NCBI RefSeq assembly: GCF_022271435.1
Contig: NZ_JAFIQY010000019.1
Location: 62,001 to 126,000 of the forward strand
Direction of reading: 5' to 3'
Source: Streptomyces monomycini
GTDB lineage: Bacteria; Actinomycetota; Actinomycetes; Streptomycetales; Streptomycetaceae
DNA length: 64,000 nt
A program made the position numbers and the translations under genes. Below, piece after piece: positions 55,367 through 64,000 of the stretch. Every line of letters begins with the position of its first letter. Within the stretch, counting starts at the first letter, position 1. A model generated the notes under the pieces. That model searched no databases. It was not told where the DNA came from and saw only the letters and a program-made list of their open reading frames with translations.

Positions 55367-55402
55367 CAGCCGGTCAGCCGGTCAGCCGGTCAGCCGGTCA
55401 GC
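55367..55402. repeat. 8-bp tandem repeat (CAGCCGGT, 4.5 copies) spanning a gene end
   Basis: Four perfect copies at 55367, 55375, 55383 and 55391 plus half a copy. The array encodes the last codons and the stop of the homocysteine methyltransferase gene. Because 8 is not a multiple of 3, copy-number change would shift the frame of the final residues. Confidence 0.9.
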
Positions 55403-56313
55403 TGCCGCGCCAGCGCCGCCACCGCATCCGGCCCCACCCGGCAGCAGCCGCCGACGAGCCGGGCCCCCGCGGCGGTCCAGGCCGCGACCCGGTCCGCGCT
55501 GAAGGCGGGCGTACCGCACCAGGCGCGGGCCTGGGCGTCCCAGCTCTCGCCGCTGTTCGGGTAGACGACCACCGGTGTGCCGGCCGCGCGGGCCGCCACC
55601 GCCACTGCCCGGTCGGCGTCCTCGGGGGTGCAGCAGTTCACGCCCACCGCCACCACCTCGGGGACGTCCGCCGCGAGCGCGAAGGCGTCCGCCAGCGGCT
55701 GCCCGGCTCGCGTGCGGTCCCCGGCCGCGCTGAACGACAGCCAGGCCGGCACACCGAGGCCGCGCACCGCCCGCAGCAGGGCCAGCGCCTCGTCCGCGTC
55801 CGGGACGGTCTCCAGCGCCAGTACGTCGGGACCGGCCGCGGCCAGCACCTCCAGCCGCGGACGGTGGAACCGTTCGAGCTCGGCCACCGACAGCCCGTAG
55901 GCCCCCCGGTATTCGGAGCCGTCCGCCAGCATCGCGCCGTACGGACCCGCCGACGCGGCGACGTACAGCGGCCCCGTCGCGCCGGCTGCCGTCGCCTGCC
56001 GCGCCGCCTCGCGCGCCAGCTCCACACTGCGCCGCAGCAGCCCGGCGGTCTCCGTGGCACCGATGCCCCGCGCGGCGAACCCCTCGAAGGTCGCCTGATA
56101 GCTGGACGTGATCGCCACCTGGGCGCCCGCCTCGTAGTACGCGCGGTGCGCCGCGACCACGGCGTCCGGGTCCTCGGCGAGCAGCCGCGCCGACCACAGC
56201 GCGTCGCTGAGGTCGTGTCCGGCGGACTCCAGCTGGTTGGACAGCCCGCCGTCCAGGACGAGCGGGCCCGCGGCGAGGGCGGCGGCGAACGAGGGCGCGG
56301 CAGTGGTGCTCAT
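55390..56313 (-). CDS. mmuM: Homocysteine S-methyltransferase (MmuM type)
   Basis: A 307-residue zinc-dependent methyltransferase. The zinc Cys is in VGVNCCTPED, and the Cys pair is in VGGCCRVGP near the C-terminus. The opening is LVLDGGLSNQLESAGHDL, with ASAGPYGAMLADGSEYRG in the middle. It methylates homocysteine to methionine from S-methylmethionine or AdoMet. The ATG at 56313 gives the family N-terminus. The stop codon lies in an octanucleotide repeat. Confidence 0.93.
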   Translation of the reverse strand: MSTTAAPSFAAALAAGPLVLDGGLSNQLESAGHDLSDALWSARLLAEDPDAVVAAHRAYYEAGAQVAITSSYQATFEGFAARGIGATETAGLLRRSVELAREAARQATAAGATGPLYVAASAGPYGAMLADGSEYRGAYGLSVAELERFHRPRLEVLAAAGPDVLALETVPDADEALALLRAVRGLGVPAWLSFSAAGDRTRAGQPLADAFALAADVPEVVAVGVNCCTPEDADRAVAVAARAAGTPVVVYPNSGESWDAQARAWCGTPAFSADRVAAWTAAGARLVGGCCRVGPDAVAALARQLTG

Positions 56314-56380
56314 GACGCCCAGCCTCTCACCCGGTGCCGACAGGACGGCTGCTCCGCACCCGTTCCGGTCCGGATGCGCG

Positions 56381-56480
56381 CCGCGCACCTGGCCACGCCC
56401 GGATGCCCGCCGCGCACCTGGCCACGCCCGGACGCCCGCCGCGCACCTGGCCACGCCCGGACGCCCGCCGCGCACGGGGG
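56381..56480. repeat. 29-bp tandem repeat downstream of YceI gene
   Basis: Copies start at 56381, 56410 and 56439, with a partial at 56468. Each opens CCGCGCACCTGGCCACGCCC. The copies are nearly identical (one base differs in the first), which suggests recent expansion. Confidence 0.9.
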
Positions 56481-56491
56481 CGCCCCGGTCA

Positions 56492-57367
56492 CTACGCCTC
56501 GACGGCCTGGATGTCCATCTCCACGCGGATCGTCGCGCCGATGGCCGCGATGCCCCGGGCGAGCATCTTGCGCCAGTCGAGCGTGAAGTCTTCCCGGTGC
56601 AGCTCGGTCACCGCGGTGCACGCCGTACGCGTCTCGCCGCCCATGCCGGTGCCGAGGCCCAGGTACCGGGTGTCCAGCTGCACCGACCGGCTGACGCCGT
56701 GCAGGTGCAGCACCCCTTGCACGGCCCAGCGGGCCCCGCCCTTGTGCACGAACCGCTCCCCGGCGAACTGCAGATACGGGTAGCGCGCCACGTCCAGGAA
56801 CTCCGCCGAACGCAGGTGGTCGTCGCGCATCTTCACCCCCGAGTCGATGCTCGCCGCGTCGATCGTCACCTCCACCCGCGAGTCCCGCATGTCCGGCGCG
56901 ATCCACAGGCCGCCCTCGAAGTGGTTGAACCGGCCGTGGATCTCGGCCAGTCCGATGTGCCGGGCGGTGAAGCGGATGGACGAGTGGTCGGGGTCCAGCC
57001 GCCACTGCCCCGGCGCGGGCATCTGCGGTGCCGGGGCCGGCTCCAGCTCCAGGGCCCGCGGCGCGGTCCGCACCCCCTCGGTCACCAGGCTGTCGAACCG
57101 CTCCGGACGGAAGCCGTCGCAGGTGACCACCACGTGGTACGCGGCGGGTGCCAGCGTCGCGGTGAACATGCCGTTGGGGTCCGTCTGGCCGCGCGTGACC
57201 TCGGTGCCCTCGGTGCTGCGCACCGACACCCCGGCCCGTGCCATCGGCAGCCCGACGGGGTCCTGGACGCTGAGGTCCAGCGCACCGGCACCGCGCGGGA
57301 TCGGGGCCGGTGCGGGGGCACTGCGGGCGGAGCGGTCACGAAGGCGGGTGAGGATGGCGAGCGCCAT
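56492..57367 (-). CDS. YceI family protein with N-terminal carboxypeptidase-regulatory-like domain
   Basis: A 291-residue protein. Residues about 28-105 form a beta-sandwich resembling carboxypeptidase-regulatory domains (GVSVRSTEGTEVTRGQTDPNG). Residues about 118-288 form the YceI lipocalin-like barrel (WRLDPDHSSIRFTARHIGLAEIHGRF). YceI proteins bind isoprenoid or other hydrophobic ligands. No signal peptide is visible, so this fusion seems cytoplasmic. The ATG is at 57367. Confidence 0.87.
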   Translation of the reverse strand: MALAILTRLRDRSARSAPAPAPIPRGAGALDLSVQDPVGLPMARAGVSVRSTEGTEVTRGQTDPNGMFTATLAPAAYHVVVTCDGFRPERFDSLVTEGVRTAPRALELEPAPAPQMPAPGQWRLDPDHSSIRFTARHIGLAEIHGRFNHFEGGLWIAPDMRDSRVEVTIDAASIDSGVKMRDDHLRSAEFLDVARYPYLQFAGERFVHKGGARWAVQGVLHLHGVSRSVQLDTRYLGLGTGMGGETRTACTAVTELHREDFTLDWRKMLARGIAAIGATIRVEMDIQAVEA

Positions 57368-57477
57368 GGCAGGACGGGGCCTCTCGGTCAGTTGTGTCGA
57401 AAAAGGTGCATCTCCATCCTGTCATTGGTTTAGACCGCTGAGGACGACAGCTGTCAATACCCGATGAAACGTGAAAT

Positions 57478-60400
57478 TCATCGCACCGGGGAGAAGGTGA
57501 TGGCGAACCGGGCGGGAGCCACCGTCAGCTCGTGCTGCGGCAGCACCCCGGGCCCGCAGGAAGCGCTGCCGATGCCGTGCTGGGCGTGGTCGAGGTGGAT
57601 CCAGATCCAGTCGCCCGGGGTGAGGTCGGTGGTGTGCCGGGCGGCGTCCAGCTGCTCGCTCGTCCAGCGGCGCGCGCTGAACCAGAAGGACGGCTCGCCC
57701 TCGGCACGCAGCGCCGAGCCGTCGATGCGGGACAGCTCCACCCAGCGCACGTCCGCCCGCGCCCCGTTCTCCTGCGGACGCACGTACGGCGTCTGCAACG
57801 CGTCCACCGGCATCCGCCACAGCCCGGTCCGCGACGCCGCCCTTGTGTCCGGATAGGCCTCGCCCGGGCCGCCGCCGTACCACCGCGCCGTCGAGAGGTT
57901 GCCACACACACCCAGCCGCACACCGAGCCTGGGCAGCGGGCAGGGCCAGTCGCCGTGCGGCCGGACCGATACCTCCAGACGCAGCCGCTCGCTGTCGGCG
58001 GTCCACCGGTATTCCGTGTCGAGGGCGAGGTCCGTACCGGCCGGTGCGACCCGGGTGCGTACTACTACCGCGTGCCGGTCGCACTCCACGGACGCCACCC
58101 GGTGCCGCATCCGGTGCAGACCGATACGGCGCCACTCTGCCGCGCGGTGCGGGCCCGGCTGCCAGGGCGCGCCCTCGTCGTTGTCGGTCGGCGCCCGCCA
58201 CACGTCCAGCTGGGGCCCCTTCAGGTGGCAGCCGTCGAGATACCGCAGCACACCGGTGGTGGCGTCGAAGGCGCCCGGGCCGAGGAGGATGAGGTTGCCC
58301 TCGCCGCGCCGGGGTGACGCGCTCGGGGCGGTCGGGCGGGGCGTGGGGCACGGCGGGGTGGCGGGCAGCTGTCCCCAGGCGATCTCGTGACCGGCCATGG
58401 CCCAGGCCGTGTCCTCGGCCAGGGACGCCCGCACCGTCCACAGCGCCTCGCGGCCGCGCCGTCCGCCGGGCTCCGGGGGCAGCTTCACCTCGGCGTGAGC
58501 GCCGGGGGCGAGCGGCGGCACGGCCAGCGGCCCTTCGGCGAGCACCTCGCCCTCGGCCTCGTAGGACCAGTGGAACGCCAGGTGGGCCAGGTCGCTGAAG
58601 TCGTGCAGATTGGTGATCCGGACGGTGCCGGGCGCGACGCCCTCCCGGCCGCCGTCCTCATCCGCGGCGTCGATCCGTACCGGCTCGACGACCTTCTTGA
58701 ACTCCACCAGCCCCGGCGACGGCGCCCGGTCGGGGAAGACCAGGCCGTCGCAGACGAAGTTGCCGTCGTGCAGCTCCTCGCCGAAGTCGCCCCCGTATGC
58801 GTGGAACACCTCGCCGTGCGGGGTGCGCTGCCGCAGCCCGTGGTCGATCCACTCCCACACGAAGCCGCCCTGGCAGCGTTCGTACGTCTCGAAGAGCCGC
58901 TGGTACTCGCGCAGTCCGCCGGGCCCGTTGCCCATCGCGTGCGCGTACTCGCAGAGGATGAACGGCAGGGCACGGCGCCGGGCGTCCGCGGCCGGGTCGG
59001 CGAGCGGCTCCTCCTCCCGCCGGCCAATCTGTTCGACCTCGGCGTGCTCCGCGTACATTCGGGAGTAGACGTCGGTGTCGGCGCACGACGGGTCGCCCTC
59101 GTAGTGCAGCGGACGGGCGGGGTCGCGGTCGCGGGCCCAGGCGGCCATGGCGGACAGGCCGCGGCCGGTGCCGCACTCGTTGCCCAGCGACCACATGATC
59201 ACGCTGGGGTGGTTCTTGTCGCGCTCGACCATCCGGCGCATGCGGTCCACCAGGGCCGGGGTCCACGCGTCGTCGTCCACCGGGTTGTCCCGCCAGTCCT
59301 GCTGCCCGAAGCCGTGCGTCTCCAGGTCGCACTCCTCGACGACCCACAGGCCCAGCTCGTCGCAGAGGTCGAGGAAGGCGGGGTGCGGCGGGTAGTGACT
59401 GGTGCGGACGGCGTTGACGTTGTGCTGCTTCATCAGCAGCAGATCGCGGCGCATCGCGTCGGGGCCCAGCGCGCGGCCGTGCCGCGGGTCGAACTCGTGC
59501 CGGTTGACGCCGCGGAACAGGACACGGCGCCCGTTGACCTTCAGCAGACCGTCCTCGACGCACACCGTACGGAAGCCGAGGCGCAGGGGGACGCACTCGC
59601 CGGACGTGCGCAGTTCGGCGTCGTACAGCTGCGGGGTCTCGGCCGTCCACGGTATGACCGGCACCGTCGCGCTCTCCCCGGTCGCCAGGTCCAGGCCGAG
59701 CGCGGGAACGGTGACCCGGCCCGCCGGCGCGCAGTCCACCCGGAGGGTGCCGTGGCCGGTGCGGTGGTCGTAGGAGGCGTGCACGAAGTGGTCCAGGACG
59801 GCGCCCGCGGGCCGGTGGTGCAGCGTGACATCCCGGAAGACGCCGGGCAGCCACCACTGGTCCTGGTCCTCCAGATAGCTGCCCGAGGACCACTGGTGGA
59901 CGCGGACCGCGAGCACGTTACGGCGTGCCCGCAGCAGGTGGCCCACCTCGAACTCGTGCGGCAGCCTGCTGCCCTTGAAGTGCCCCAGCTCCTTCCCGTT
60001 GAGCCACACCCGTGCACAGGACTCGACACCTTCGAAACGCAGCAGGGCGGGTCCGGGTTCCCACGCTTCCGGAAGGTCGAAGGTGTGCCGGTGGTCGCCC
60101 GTCGGGTTCTCGTCGGGCACCTGCGGCGGATCGACGGGGAACGGATAGCGGGTGTTGGTGTAGGCGGGTGCGCCGTGGCCGGCGAGCACCCAGTGGCCCG
60201 GCACCCGCAGCCCCGGCCAGTCCGTGTCGTCGAAGTCCGGCCGGGCGAAGGAGGCGTCCGCGGAGCGGGCGGTCGGCAGGAGGCGGAACCGCCACATCCC
60301 GTGCAGCGACATCCGCCGCGCGTCCGAGCGGGCGAACCAGGCACGCGGCGGGCGGCAGCCCCGGCCGGGGGACACGTCCTCGTAGTACGGGAGGTGCTGC

Positions 60401-60576
60401 GGGGCGCGGGGGACGGGTGGGGCGGCCTCGGAGTGTCCGGCGGGGGCCGGGCGGTTTTCGGCGGGGATGTGTCTTTCGGGTGCGGTGTGTGCTCCGGGGG
60501 TGCGTCGTGCGGGTGCGGTGCGATCGGCGTCGGGTGCGGTACGGGGACCGACGTGTTCGGCGTCGGGCAGGGGCAA
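57478..60576 (-). CDS. Glycoside hydrolase family 2 beta-galactosidase (LacZ type)
   Basis: A 1032-residue GH2 enzyme with the sugar-binding, Ig-like, TIM-barrel and C-terminal beta-galactosidase domains. The acid/base Glu is in WSLGNECGTGRG, the nucleophile Glu is in FILCEYAHAMGNGPG, and YYEDVSPGRG starts the domain. Its first 70 or so residues are a Pro/Ala/Thr-rich, apparently disordered tail not usual for LacZ. The start is a TTG with AGGAGG four bases upstream; an in-frame GTG 24 bases earlier has no ribosome binding site. It is likely intracellular. Confidence 0.92.
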   Translation of the reverse strand: MPLPDAEHVGPRTAPDADRTAPARRTPGAHTAPERHIPAENRPAPAGHSEAAPPVPRAPQHLPYYEDVSPGRGCRPPRAWFARSDARRMSLHGMWRFRLLPTARSADASFARPDFDDTDWPGLRVPGHWVLAGHGAPAYTNTRYPFPVDPPQVPDENPTGDHRHTFDLPEAWEPGPALLRFEGVESCARVWLNGKELGHFKGSRLPHEFEVGHLLRARRNVLAVRVHQWSSGSYLEDQDQWWLPGVFRDVTLHHRPAGAVLDHFVHASYDHRTGHGTLRVDCAPAGRVTVPALGLDLATGESATVPVIPWTAETPQLYDAELRTSGECVPLRLGFRTVCVEDGLLKVNGRRVLFRGVNRHEFDPRHGRALGPDAMRRDLLLMKQHNVNAVRTSHYPPHPAFLDLCDELGLWVVEECDLETHGFGQQDWRDNPVDDDAWTPALVDRMRRMVERDKNHPSVIMWSLGNECGTGRGLSAMAAWARDRDPARPLHYEGDPSCADTDVYSRMYAEHAEVEQIGRREEEPLADPAADARRRALPFILCEYAHAMGNGPGGLREYQRLFETYERCQGGFVWEWIDHGLRQRTPHGEVFHAYGGDFGEELHDGNFVCDGLVFPDRAPSPGLVEFKKVVEPVRIDAADEDGGREGVAPGTVRITNLHDFSDLAHLAFHWSYEAEGEVLAEGPLAVPPLAPGAHAEVKLPPEPGGRRGREALWTVRASLAEDTAWAMAGHEIAWGQLPATPPCPTPRPTAPSASPRRGEGNLILLGPGAFDATTGVLRYLDGCHLKGPQLDVWRAPTDNDEGAPWQPGPHRAAEWRRIGLHRMRHRVASVECDRHAVVVRTRVAPAGTDLALDTEYRWTADSERLRLEVSVRPHGDWPCPLPRLGVRLGVCGNLSTARWYGGGPGEAYPDTRAASRTGLWRMPVDALQTPYVRPQENGARADVRWVELSRIDGSALRAEGEPSFWFSARRWTSEQLDAARHTTDLTPGDWIWIHLDHAQHGIGSASCGPGVLPQHELTVAPARFAITFSPVR

Positions 60577-60807
60577 GGGTCCTCCTAGCTGCGGGGACAC
60601 GGCGAGGCGTGGGGGATCACGTCAGCGAACCACGCGCGGCCGCGTGCCGCGACCACATACGAATGATTGATTGCTGAAGCATTCGCTCCGCTTCGTAGGG
60701 GTCCCGAGCGCCTCCGTCCGTGCCGAGGGAGCCGGGTACTCCGGGCCGTACGCCCCCCATTTTGGATCAGCGGGTGACAACCGCTCGTCCCCGGGCACCC
60801 GGGCAGC

Positions 60808-61041
60808 ATGAACGATGCACCGAAGAATCCGGACCCGGTACCGGAACACACCGCCGGACTGGAGCCGGGCGGCGGGGTCCCGCCGGGCGAGACACCGCCC
60901 GCCGAGGGCAGCACCCCGGACGCCGGGCCCCTGGAGACGCACAACCCGACCCGCGGCTGGTCCAAGGGGCCGGTGCTGGCGCTCGCCGTCGTGGTCGTCC
61001 TTGTCGCCGCCTTCTTCATCGCCCGAATCTGGGGGGTGTAG
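60808..61041 (+). CDS. DUF6480 family small membrane protein
   Basis: A 77-residue protein: a Pro/Gly/Glu-rich N-terminal half (TAGLEPGGGVPPGETPPAEG) and one C-terminal helix (GPVLALAVVVVLVAAFFIARIWG). The layout matches a family common in Streptomyces and classified as DUF6480, with no known function. It is divergent from the beta-galactosidase gene. Confidence 0.8.
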   Translation: MNDAPKNPDPVPEHTAGLEPGGGVPPGETPPAEGSTPDAGPLETHNPTRGWSKGPVLALAVVVVLVAAFFIARIWGV

Positions 61042-61086
61042 GCACGCGGGCCGGGTACGGGAGAGAGGGCGGTGGCCGCGCGCGTG

Positions 61087-61162
61087 AGGTACGGGCGGGC
61101 GGCGCGAACGCGCGGGCCAGGTAAGGGCGGGCGGTGCGAACGCGCAGGCCGCATACGGGCGA
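61087..61162. repeat. 32-bp tandem repeat in convergent gap
   Basis: Copies start at 61087 and 61119, with a partial at 61151. Each opens AGGTA(C/A)GGGCGGGCGG. It ends next to the stop codon of the NTF2-like gene. Confidence 0.75.
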
Positions 61163-61165
61163 GGC

Positions 61166-61552
61166 TCAGGACGGCTTGCGCAACGGCCCGGTGTAGTCAC
61201 GGAAGAGCAGGATCCGGCCGTCCCGGATACGGAACAGCTGCACCGAGCGCCCTTCGAACGCGTCGCCACGCCCCACGCCCTTGGCGAGCGTCTCCGCGAC
61301 GACGACCTCCGGGTCCTCGGTGCGGTGCACGGCGAGCGTACGGAGCACGTCGACGCGCAGGGCGGACATCGCCGCCCGTGCGAACGCGCGGATCGCCTCC
61401 CGGCCCTCGATGCGGTCGGGGACGTCCGGGCCCGCGAACGGCAGCTCGATCACGCCGTCCGGCGCGAACAGGTCCGCGAAGGCGTCCGCGTCCTGCGCCG
61501 TGACCGCGACGCACCGCTGTTCGAGGACGTCCAGGGGGCTCACAGCAGGCAT
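61166..61552 (-). CDS. Nuclear transport factor 2 (SnoaL-like) family protein
   Basis: A 128-residue alpha+beta barrel protein. The pattern LEQRCVAVTAQDADAFADLFAPDGVIELPF is typical of SnoaL-like/ketosteroid-isomerase-like folds. GGAGGGACC precedes the ATG. The fold hosts many activities, and no specific catalytic set is recognisable here. Confidence 0.85.
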   Translation of the reverse strand: MPAVSPLDVLEQRCVAVTAQDADAFADLFAPDGVIELPFAGPDVPDRIEGREAIRAFARAAMSALRVDVLRTLAVHRTEDPEVVVAETLAKGVGRGDAFEGRSVQLFRIRDGRILLFRDYTGPLRKPS

Positions 61553-61691
61553 GGTCCCTCCGCTCCCGCGCCGCCGGGCCGGTGGTCGGCGCACCGGCCT
61601 CTGACGCCGAGCAGGGTAGCGCCGTGCCGCACGGGCGGTCAGCCCGCGCGGCACGTGTGGCGGCTCGGCGCTGCCCCCGCCCTCGTACCGG

Positions 61692-63053
61692 CTACCCGGC
61701 CTCCTCCCCGCCCCCGCGCACCGCCGCGAGAGCGGTCGCGGGGTCCTCGGCCGCCGGACCCGCGGGCCCCCACTGCCCGCGCTCCTTCCGGTACGGCCAC
61801 CATCGCCCGTCACGCCCGAGTCTGAGCTGTGCGCCACCGCCGACCACGGTCCAGCGGTTGCGGTCATGGCGCAGCTGTGGTGGTGGTTCGTCCGCCTCCC
61901 AGGCGTCGGCGAGCTGAGCCGTCGCGCGGGCCAGCGCCGCCGGTTCCGGGGTCCACTCCTCCTCCAGTACGGCGAGCGCCGGTACGCCGCCGTACTCCCA
62001 CGCTTGTACGGCCAAGGACAGCGCTCTGGCCGTACGTCCGGAGCCGGTCGCCAGTCGTGCGACGGTCCGGGAGTCCGGCCCGAGCGCTGCCAGGCGTACG
62101 GCGTCCTGGGCGCGGGTCAGCGCTGCTTGCGGATGCGCATCGGCATGCCCGGGGGCCAGCGCGTCGGCCAGCAGCCGCTGGGCGCGCGCCGCCGTGTCCC
62201 CCACCAGGAACTCCAGCGCCGGCACGTCCACTCCGGGAGCTGGGTCCGTCCCCCCTCCGAGGACCGGAGCGGTGCCCGGCTCGTCCACGGCGGGCGGGGG
62301 CGCGGGCAGCGGCGGCAAGATGTCGCGTGCGGCGTACGCCTCCGCCGCCGGTATGCCCTCGGACGCCGCCGGTTCCACCGCGCACTCACTGGACGTGAGT
62401 TGCTCAGTGGCTTCCCGCGCGCGCATGGCGGTACGGGCCTGAAGGTCCTCCAACAGCTCCCGCTCGCCCCGCCCGCGCATCAGCAGCAGCACGAAAGGGT
62501 CCTCGTCCAGCAGTCGGGCCGTCTGGTGGCAGAGTGCGGCAGTGTGGGAACAGTGGTCCCATGCTTCGCAACCGCACTCCGCTTCCAGGTCACCGATGCC
62601 CGGGAGCAGTTCGATGCCTGCGGCAGCCGCGTCCTCCACCAGATGCGGCGGCATGTCGTGGTCCAGCAGCGCCGCGATGTGCCCGGCCCGGTCCGCGACC
62701 AGGTCCAGGAAGCGGTCCCAGTCCGCCGCGCTCAGCTCCTGGAGCAGCACGTCGCAACGGTACGGCGTACCGTCACGGTCCTTGACGACCGCCGTGATCC
62801 GGCCCGGCCGTACGGAGACCGCGCCCACCGCCCCCGCCCGCGCGTGCCGGCGGCCCTGCTTGACCTGCTGGCCGTCCAGCGCGCTGTCCGCCAGCGCCTT
62901 CAGCCAGGCCAGGCCCCACCAGGTCCGCGCGAAGCCACGGCCGTGCGCCGGTGGCAGGGCGGCGAAGGTACGCTCCCTGCCCGGCCTCGGCGGACGCGTG
63001 TCCCCGGAAGGTTCCGGGCGAGCTTCCCGGGAATCCTCGTACAGGTTCCTCAT
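61692..63053 (-). CDS. SWIM zinc finger protein, partner of SNF2 helicase
   Basis: A 453-residue protein with a SWIM-type zinc finger, CxC-x5-CxH, in ECGCEAWDHCSHTAAL (about residues 158-173). The N-terminal region RGFARTWWGLAWLKALADSALD is typical of SWIM proteins encoded with SNF2 helicases. An acidic, Ala/Pro-rich C-terminal half contains two WTP/WW repeats. Its ATG overlaps the helicase stop as ATGA, so the two are co-translated. A role in DNA repair or chromatin-like remodelling is inferred from the pairing. Confidence 0.87.
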   Translation of the reverse strand: MRNLYEDSREARPEPSGDTRPPRPGRERTFAALPPAHGRGFARTWWGLAWLKALADSALDGQQVKQGRRHARAGAVGAVSVRPGRITAVVKDRDGTPYRCDVLLQELSAADWDRFLDLVADRAGHIAALLDHDMPPHLVEDAAAAGIELLPGIGDLEAECGCEAWDHCSHTAALCHQTARLLDEDPFVLLLMRGRGERELLEDLQARTAMRAREATEQLTSSECAVEPAASEGIPAAEAYAARDILPPLPAPPPAVDEPGTAPVLGGGTDPAPGVDVPALEFLVGDTAARAQRLLADALAPGHADAHPQAALTRAQDAVRLAALGPDSRTVARLATGSGRTARALSLAVQAWEYGGVPALAVLEEEWTPEPAALARATAQLADAWEADEPPPQLRHDRNRWTVVGGGAQLRLGRDGRWWPYRKERGQWGPAGPAAEDPATALAAVRGGGEEAG

Positions 63054-64000
63054 CGCTCGCTCCCTCGCAGTGCCACCAGGTCCGCCAGCTCGGCGTCGGT
63101 GAGTTCGGTCAACGCGGCCTCGCCGGACCCGAGCACCGCGTCCGCCAGCCGCTGTTTGCGCGCCAGCAGGCCGGCGATCCGGTCCTCGACCGTGCCCTCG
63201 GCGATCATCCGGTGGACCTGCACCGGCCGGGTCTGGCCGATGCGGTACGCACGGTCGGTGGCCTGCGCCTCGACCGCCGGATTCCACCAGCGGTCGTAGT
63301 GCACGACATGGGCGGCCCTGGTCAGGTTCAGCCCCGTACCCGCCGCCTTCAACGACAGCAGGAACACCGGCACGGCACCGTCCTGGAAGCGGCGCACCAT
63401 CTCCTCGCGCCGCGCGACCGGCGTGCCGCCGTGCAGCAGCTGCGTCGGCACGCCCCGCCCCGCCAGGTGCGTTTCGAGCAGCCGCGCCATCCGCACGTAC
63501 TGCGTGAACACCAGCACCCCCGCGTCCTCGGCGAGAATCGTCTCCAGCAGCTCGTCCAGCAGCTCCAGCTTCCCGGAACGCCCCGCGATCAGCGGCCGCT
63601 CCTCCTTGAGGAACTGCGCCGGGTGGTTGCAGATCTGCTTGAGCGAGGTCAGCAGCTTGACGACCAGACCGCGCCGCGCGAGGCCGTCCGCCGCCGCGAT
63701 CTCGCCGAGGCCCTCGCGCACCACCGCCTCGTACAGCCCGGCCTGCTCCTTGGTCAGCGCCACCGCCCGGTCGGTCTCCGTCTTCGGCGGCAGTTCGGGC
63801 GCGATGCCCGGATCGGACTTGCGGCGGCGCAGCAGGAAGGGGCGGACGAGCCGGGCCAGCCGGTCGGCGGCAGCCGGGTCGGCGCCGCCCTCGACAGCCG
63901 TGGCGTAACGCTCGCGGAAGCGGCCCAACGACCCCAGCAGCCCCGGCGTGGTCCAGTCGAGAATGGCCCACAGCTCGGACAGGTTGTTCTCGACCGGCGT
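63050..64000 (-). CDS. SNF2-family DEAD/DEAH helicase, C-terminal part (cut by window edge)
   Basis: The last 316 residues of a SNF2 ATPase. At the window edge it reads TPVENNLSELWAILDW (motif III). ICNHPAQFLKEERPLIAGRSGKLELLDELL, VLVFTQYVRMARLLETHL, LLSLKAAGTGLNLTRAAHVVHYDRWWNPAVEAQATDRAYRIGQ follow, covering motifs IV-VI of the RapA/HepA-like class. The N-terminal Walker half is outside the window. It is translationally coupled to the SWIM protein downstream. Confidence 0.95.
   Translation of the reverse strand, partial: TPVENNLSELWAILDWTTPGLLGSLGRFRERYATAVEGGADPAAADRLARLVRPFLLRRRKSDPGIAPELPPKTETDRAVALTKEQAGLYEAVVREGLGEIAAADGLARRGLVVKLLTSLKQICNHPAQFLKEERPLIAGRSGKLELLDELLETILAEDAGVLVFTQYVRMARLLETHLAGRGVPTQLLHGGTPVARREEMVRRFQDGAVPVFLLSLKAAGTGLNLTRAAHVVHYDRWWNPAVEAQATDRAYRIGQTRPVQVHRMIAEGTVEDRIAGLLARKQRLADAVLGSGEAALTELTDAELADLVALRGSER

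Overview
This is chromosomal DNA from a high-GC actinomycete, almost certainly a Streptomyces or close relative. The evidence is pervasive GC-rich third codon positions, frequent GTG/TTG starts, ATGA/GTGA/TGATG gene overlaps, short strong GGAGG sites, an actinobacterial-type LysX fusion and paired family 2B encapsulin shell genes. I found no tRNA, rRNA, CRISPR array, transposase or integrase. The first gene (FAD oxidoreductase, only 8 codons inside) and the last gene (SNF2 helicase) run off the window.

Layout. 1-1603: oxidoreductase, SRPBCC protein and SDR. 1775-3691: secreted GH18 protein whose 3' end overlaps an XRE/MmyB-type regulator. 4003-7372: quinone oxidoreductase plus two acyl-CoA dehydrogenases in one operon. 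7500-10883: poorly characterised secreted or membrane proteins. 10995-16238: complete five-gene peptide/nickel-type ABC importer. 16271-24598: a compact secondary-metabolism-like block: P450, HTH regulator, CoA ligase, second P450, ketosynthase, degenerate ketosynthase-like protein and an ammonia-lyase carrying the tyrosine-type His-Leu selectivity pair. 24671-31848: DeoR-controlled sugar or polyol operon (MFS permease, two FGGY kinases, histidine phosphatase, D-2-hydroxyacid dehydrogenase). 31996-36551: LysX and an L,D-transpeptidase (cell envelope). 36809-40224: sulfonate/nitrate-type ABC importer with a leaderless-looking first gene. 40256-44788: assorted membrane and secreted proteins and a DinB protein. 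45086-48010: two family 2B encapsulin shell genes. 48399-52586: small ABM-like protein, xylB, xylA and an acetylxylan esterase. 52691-57367: polar amino acid ABC importer, homocysteine methyltransferase and YceI protein. 57478-60576: GH2 beta-galactosidase. 60808-64000: DUF6480 protein, NTF2-like protein and a SWIM/SNF2 helicase pair.

How the parts work together. Several neighbouring systems take up or process plant-derived carbon (xylA, xylB, acetylxylan esterase, GH2, the FGGY operon, three ABC importers). Two blocks deserve most attention. The first is the 16-25 kb block, where a TAL-like lyase, CoA ligase, ketosynthase pair and P450s suggest a small tyrosine-derived (p-coumaroyl) pathway; its left end has palindromes placed exactly over divergent promoters. 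The second is the two-shell-gene encapsulin locus, which lacks the usual terpene cyclase but sits directly downstream of a xylulokinase gene.

A genome-scale oddity also shows up: short tandem repeats (8-45 bp units) begin at or just after the stop codon of many genes. Most calls rest on motif reading and family knowledge; functions of the unusual blocks are inference.
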